A DNA stretch of 9,178 nucleotides from CAZVCJ01 sp964625745. GTDB lineage: Bacteria > Chloroflexota > Anaerolineae > VGOG01. Under the pieces are notes generated by a model, which was not told where the DNA came from, searched no databases, and saw only the letters and a list, made by a program, of their open reading frames with translations. Of this stretch, positions 6,760 to 9,178 are shown one piece after another. Within the stretch, counting starts at the first letter, position 1. Each line of letters opens with the position of its first letter. Location of the stretch: positions 1-9,178 of the forward strand of contig CAZVCJ010000159.1 of NCBI GenBank assembly GCA_964625745.1, in the 5' to 3' direction. A program made the position numbers and the translations under genes.

Positions 6760-6786
6760 TATGGTTGTCCCCTCTCCAACTCCTCA

Positions 6787-6822
6787 GAAAACAACCCGCC
6801 CGTAGGCATAAACCTACGGGCG
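6787..6822 (-). terminator. Rho-independent terminator after the methyltransferase gene
   Basis: On the minus strand a perfect ten-pair stem CGCCCGTAGG/CCTACGGGCG (6797-6822) with a six-base loop is followed by the T-rich stretch GGTTGTTTTC (6787-6796). It lies 21 bases after the stop codon of the mttB-like gene and closes the corrinoid-methyltransferase unit. Confidence 0.85.
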
Positions 6823-6843
6823 TTGTGGTACTTATTCCTATTC

Positions 6844-8289
6844 CTATCTTGCCTCTCGCTCTTTCACCACCTCCGCGATCACTTCCTCCGCTGCCTCTGG
6901 CAGGGGGGGCACCTGGTGCTCGGCCAGGATCTGGCGGGCACGCTCGTTGGCGCGGGTGGTCATGTCCTGGCGGCCCTTTTCCACCCAGTTGTCGTACCGC
7001 ATGCGGTCAATCAACGCGGGGCGCCACTGGGCCCACTTCCAGTTGTCCAGGGTGTGGTCGTCGGCCAGGAAGCCGCCGCCGGGTCTGGCACGATGGATGG
7101 CCTCGCGGGCCAGGGTGCGCTCGCTGACCTCCACGCCGCCCATGATGTAGCGCACCTCGCGGATGATCTCGTCAACTACCACCAGCATCTCCACTGAGGA
7201 GGTGGTGCCGTACTCGATGTAGCCCACGTCGTGCACCAGGTTGCAGCGGGTCAGGAAGGCGGCCATGACCGCGACTGTGGCCTCAATGCCAGCCTGGGCA
7301 TCTACCACCTTGCTGTCGGTGGCGCCGGCCGTGCCCCACACCGGCAGGTCGTAGTAGCGGGCCAGGTCGGTACAGGCGGCCATGCCCAGCGGCCACTCCG
7401 GGCTGCCATAGCTGACGATGGCCGATTTCATGTCTAGCGCAGCGGTGTTCATGCCGTACAGGAAGGGCGTGCCTGGTCGCACCAACTGGCTAAGCGCCAG
7501 CCCCGCCAGGCACTCAGCGTTGCCCAGGGCCAGCGCTCCCGCCAGGGTGATCGGCCCACCGCCGCCGGTGTTGGGCGAGGGCAAGCAGGTGACTGGTATG
7601 CCCTTCTCGGCGCAGAACAGTACCTTATCCACCGATTCGTCGTTGAAGAGCAGGGGGGAGATCGGCTCGGCGTAGTGCAGCAGGAAAGGTTTCTCGCGCA
7701 ATTCGGCCTCGCCGCCGGCCACCGCACAGGCGATGCGGTACATGTCCTCCATGTCCTCGCGATTGTTGGCCGTGTACACGTTGGGCTTAACCGAACCGCG
7801 GATCATGTTGATGAAGCTGTGGAGATAGTGATCCAGGGGCGGCACGTCCGACGGAGTGCCCATGGACATGACGAAGTCAATCTGATCCAGGTCGTCGCAC
7901 AACTGGGCGATGCGCCGCACGTCCTCGGCGGTGGCCTTGCGCCGCTCGCCGGTCTCCACATCAATGGTGAAAGGGCAATCGGAGCCAGGTCCGAAAAAGA
8001 CCTTACTGGCTTCCAGCGGCATGGTCAGCTCGCCCAGGCGGTTGTGCATGGGGATGCGCGATGGGGCCGAGGCGATGGCGTCCATCACCAGGAGCGGCGG
8101 GATTTTTATGCGCTCGCCCGACTCCCAGGCCCCGGCTTCGAGGAGCAACTCGCGCCCGGCCTCGTTCTTCATCACGATGCCGGTCCGGGACAGGATGTCC
8201 AGGCTGGTGTGGTGAATAGCCTGTGCCTGTTCGTCGGAGAGCATCTGGATGGTGGGATGCAGGGTTTCTACGGGAGTTTGTACTGTCAT
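6844..8289 (-). CDS. Trimethylamine methyltransferase family protein (MttB-like, without pyrrolysine)
   Basis: A 481-residue TIM-barrel enzyme of the MttB superfamily, expected to move a methyl group from an N-methylated amine to the cobalt of the corrinoid protein encoded upstream. Family signatures are clear: LPSPNTGGGGPITLAGALAL (236-255), YGSPEWPLGMAA (294-305), VWGTAGATDSKVVDAQAG (317-334) and NLVHDVGYIEYG (350-361). The gene is read through with no internal TAG, so it lacks the pyrrolysine of archaeal MttB. Known pyrrolysine-free members act on quaternary amines such as glycine betaine, proline betaine or carnitine; the substrate here is unknown. The length is normal for the family (about 470-500). 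The start is ATG 8289 with AGGAG six bases upstream. It is the second gene of a two-gene operon. The activator and the enzyme that accepts the methyl group from the corrinoid are not in the window. Confidence 0.95.
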   Translation of the reverse strand: MTVQTPVETLHPTIQMLSDEQAQAIHHTSLDILSRTGIVMKNEAGRELLLEAGAWESGERIKIPPLLVMDAIASAPSRIPMHNRLGELTMPLEASKVFFGPGSDCPFTIDVETGERRKATAEDVRRIAQLCDDLDQIDFVMSMGTPSDVPPLDHYLHSFINMIRGSVKPNVYTANNREDMEDMYRIACAVAGGEAELREKPFLLHYAEPISPLLFNDESVDKVLFCAEKGIPVTCLPSPNTGGGGPITLAGALALGNAECLAGLALSQLVRPGTPFLYGMNTAALDMKSAIVSYGSPEWPLGMAACTDLARYYDLPVWGTAGATDSKVVDAQAGIEATVAVMAAFLTRCNLVHDVGYIEYGTTSSVEMLVVVDEIIREVRYIMGGVEVSERTLAREAIHRARPGGGFLADDHTLDNWKWAQWRPALIDRMRYDNWVEKGRQDMTTRANERARQILAEHQVPPLPEAAEEVIAEVVKEREAR

Positions 8290-8306
8290 TGGAGACTCCT
8301 ATGAAA

Positions 8307-8365
8307 GTGAAACGTAAAACGTGAAACGTAATGTTTGGGCTTACGTTTCACGTTTTACGCCTCAC
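8307..8365. repeat. Perfect 19-bp inverted repeat between corrinoid and methyltransferase genes
   Basis: CGTAAAACGTGAAACGTAA (8313-8331) is fully complementary to 8341-8359 with a nine-base loop. After a two-base mismatch GTGA (8307-8310) pairs with TCAC (8362-8365). The arms are built from the short units CGTGAAACGTAA and CGTAAAAC, suggesting a dispersed repeat. The right end includes the stop codon of the corrinoid gene (8362-8364). In the mRNA it would form a hairpin about 20 bases before the start of the methyltransferase gene, with no T-tract after it. Confidence 0.85.
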
Positions 8366-9003
8366 GCCATCAGACCGCGGGCAACGTCCACCGCCGTAGC
8401 TGCATCGGGCGCGTAGGCATCGGCTCCGATCTGCTCAGCGAAGGCGGCCGTCAGTGGCGCACCGCCGACCATGATCTTGACCGTGTCGCGCAGCCCCGCC
8501 TCCTCCAGCCCCTCGATGGTGGCCTTCATCCCTGGCATGGTCGTGGTCAGCAACGCTGACATGCCTACAAACTGCGGTTGATGCTCTCGCACGGCGGCCA
8601 CGAAGTCGTCGGGCCTGACGTCGGTGCCCAGGTCAACGGTCTCGAAGCCCGCGCCCTCCAGCATCATCTTGACCAGGTTCTTGCCGATGTCGTGCAGGTC
8701 GCCCTGCACCGTGCCGATGACGTACTTGCCCGCGCTGGGCACATCACTTTCGGCCAGCAGAGGGCGCAGGATGTTCATGCCGGCGTGCATAGCGCGGGCG
8801 GCGATGAGCACCTCGGGCACGAACAGGTCGCCAGCCTTGAAATCCTTGCCCACCTCGTCCATGCCGGCGATGAGGCCGCCGTTAAGAATGTCGGCTGGCG
8901 ACACCTCCTGATCAAGCGCCTGCTGGACCAGGTCAGCAACGACTTTGTCCTCGCCTTTGTACAGGTTAGAGGCGATCTGTTCCAGAATCTGTGAGTTCGT
9001 CAT
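8362..9003 (-). CDS. Corrinoid (cobalamin-binding) protein of a methyltransferase system, MttC/MtbC-like
   Basis: A 213-residue soluble methyl carrier. Residues about 1-85 are the helical cap that shields the cobalt-bound methyl group. The Rossmann-like B12 domain follows from about 93. It contains the cobalt-ligating signature D-x-H-x-x-G as DLHDIG at 102-107 (lower ligand His104), SALLTTTM at 149-156 and VGGAP at 179-183, all placed as in MtbC, MttC and the MetH B12 module. It would receive a methyl group from the MttB-like enzyme encoded 72 bases downstream and pass it to a second methyltransferase not seen here. The start is ATG 9003 with AAAAGGAG six bases upstream, the best ribosome binding site in the window. 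Length is typical for stand-alone corrinoid proteins. Its strong promoter and lead position fit the carrier being needed in quantity. Confidence 0.96.
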   Translation of the reverse strand: MTNSQILEQIASNLYKGEDKVVADLVQQALDQEVSPADILNGGLIAGMDEVGKDFKAGDLFVPEVLIAARAMHAGMNILRPLLAESDVPSAGKYVIGTVQGDLHDIGKNLVKMMLEGAGFETVDLGTDVRPDDFVAAVREHQPQFVGMSALLTTTMPGMKATIEGLEEAGLRDTVKIMVGGAPLTAAFAEQIGADAYAPDAATAVDVARGLMA

Positions 9004-9049
9004 GATTCACTCCTTTTAAGATGATTTGAAGGCCACAACGATTGCGATA

Positions 9050-9074
9050 AGCGCCTCCACCGCGCCGAGGCGCT
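9050..9074 (-). other. Hairpin in the leader of the corrinoid gene
   Basis: AGCGCCTC (9050-9057) pairs with GAGGCGCT (9067-9074) across a nine-base loop. It lies about 47 bases upstream of the ATG, inside the roughly 105-base untranslated leader expected from the promoter at 9115-9143. No T-tract follows, so it is not a terminator. It is too small to be a cobalamin riboswitch and I see no B12-box consensus near it. Confidence 0.5.
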
Positions 9075-9114
9075 CAACGTAATCATAGAAGCCTATCTAG
9101 ATTTGAACGAACGT

Positions 9115-9143
9115 ATTATATTGCCCTATTCTTGCTCTGTCAA
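9115..9143 (-). promoter_or_regulatory. Full-consensus sigma-70 promoter of the corrinoid-methyltransferase operon
   Basis: On the minus strand TTGACA (9138-9143) and TATAAT (9115-9120) are both perfect and separated by exactly 17 bases. The predicted transcription start is near 9108. With no deviation from consensus it should be strong unless repressed. I see no long palindrome overlapping it. Confidence 0.85.
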
Positions 9144-9178
9144 ATGGCGACCAGCCAAAACGAGCCGAGGTGCCAGGC

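Noticed and set aside
7675..8304. Plus-strand open frame of 209 codons
   Set aside because: Antisense shadow of the GC-rich mttB-like gene; the low-complexity translation has no family features.
9004..9114. Cobalamin riboswitch ahead of the corrinoid gene
   Set aside because: The leader is too short and only one small hairpin is present; no B12-box consensus was found.

Overview
The window reads as bacterial chromosome with every recognisable gene on the minus strand, so transcription runs from position 9178 towards 1. A free-living, metabolically versatile bacterium is likely. The pairing of a pyrrolysine-free MttB-family methyltransferase with its corrinoid protein, a large NB-ARC/WD40 STAND protein, GTG and TTG starts and small dispersed palindromic repeats would fit Chloroflexota (Anaerolineae-like), but that assignment is a guess. 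No rRNA, tRNA, CRISPR array or complete transposon was seen.

Right part (about 4680-9178, GC-rich): one-carbon metabolism and its neighbours. A textbook sigma-70 promoter (9115-9143) drives a cobalamin-binding corrinoid protein (8362-9003) and a trimethylamine-methyltransferase-family protein (6844-8289), with a perfect 19-bp palindrome between them and a terminator (6787-6822) after them. Together these two proteins should take a methyl group from a quaternary or tertiary amine onto a corrinoid. Next comes a wreck of a second mttB-like gene (6517-6759) that stops at a palindromic MITE-like repeat (6354-6515). A FadR/FCD-type GntR regulator (5624-6247) follows, with its own promoter and a palindromic operator candidate at the expected transcription start, and then a DMT/EamA transporter (4678-5568).

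Left part (1-4552): a defence block. A beta-class DNA methyltransferase (3353-4552) and a CfrBI-like restriction endonuclease (2215-3321) form a two-gene type II restriction-modification cassette. Beyond it lies a membrane-anchored STAND NTPase with WD40 repeats (1-1885, cut by the window edge). Base composition falls stepwise: sample 60-base lines counted by hand give 45/60 GC at 7081-7140 (mttB), 32/60 at 3421-3480 (methyltransferase) and 22/60 at 1261-1320 (STAND). This suggests acquired DNA.

The most unexpected signal is in the gap between the endonuclease and the STAND gene. A 32-base stretch (2087-2118) matches the 3' part of the intact DMT transporter gene (4752-4783), with six mismatches spaced exactly three bases apart, all at third codon positions, one of them turning Trp into a stop. 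The restriction-modification cassette is therefore bracketed by an intact transporter gene and the relic of a related one, which points to how the cassette entered.
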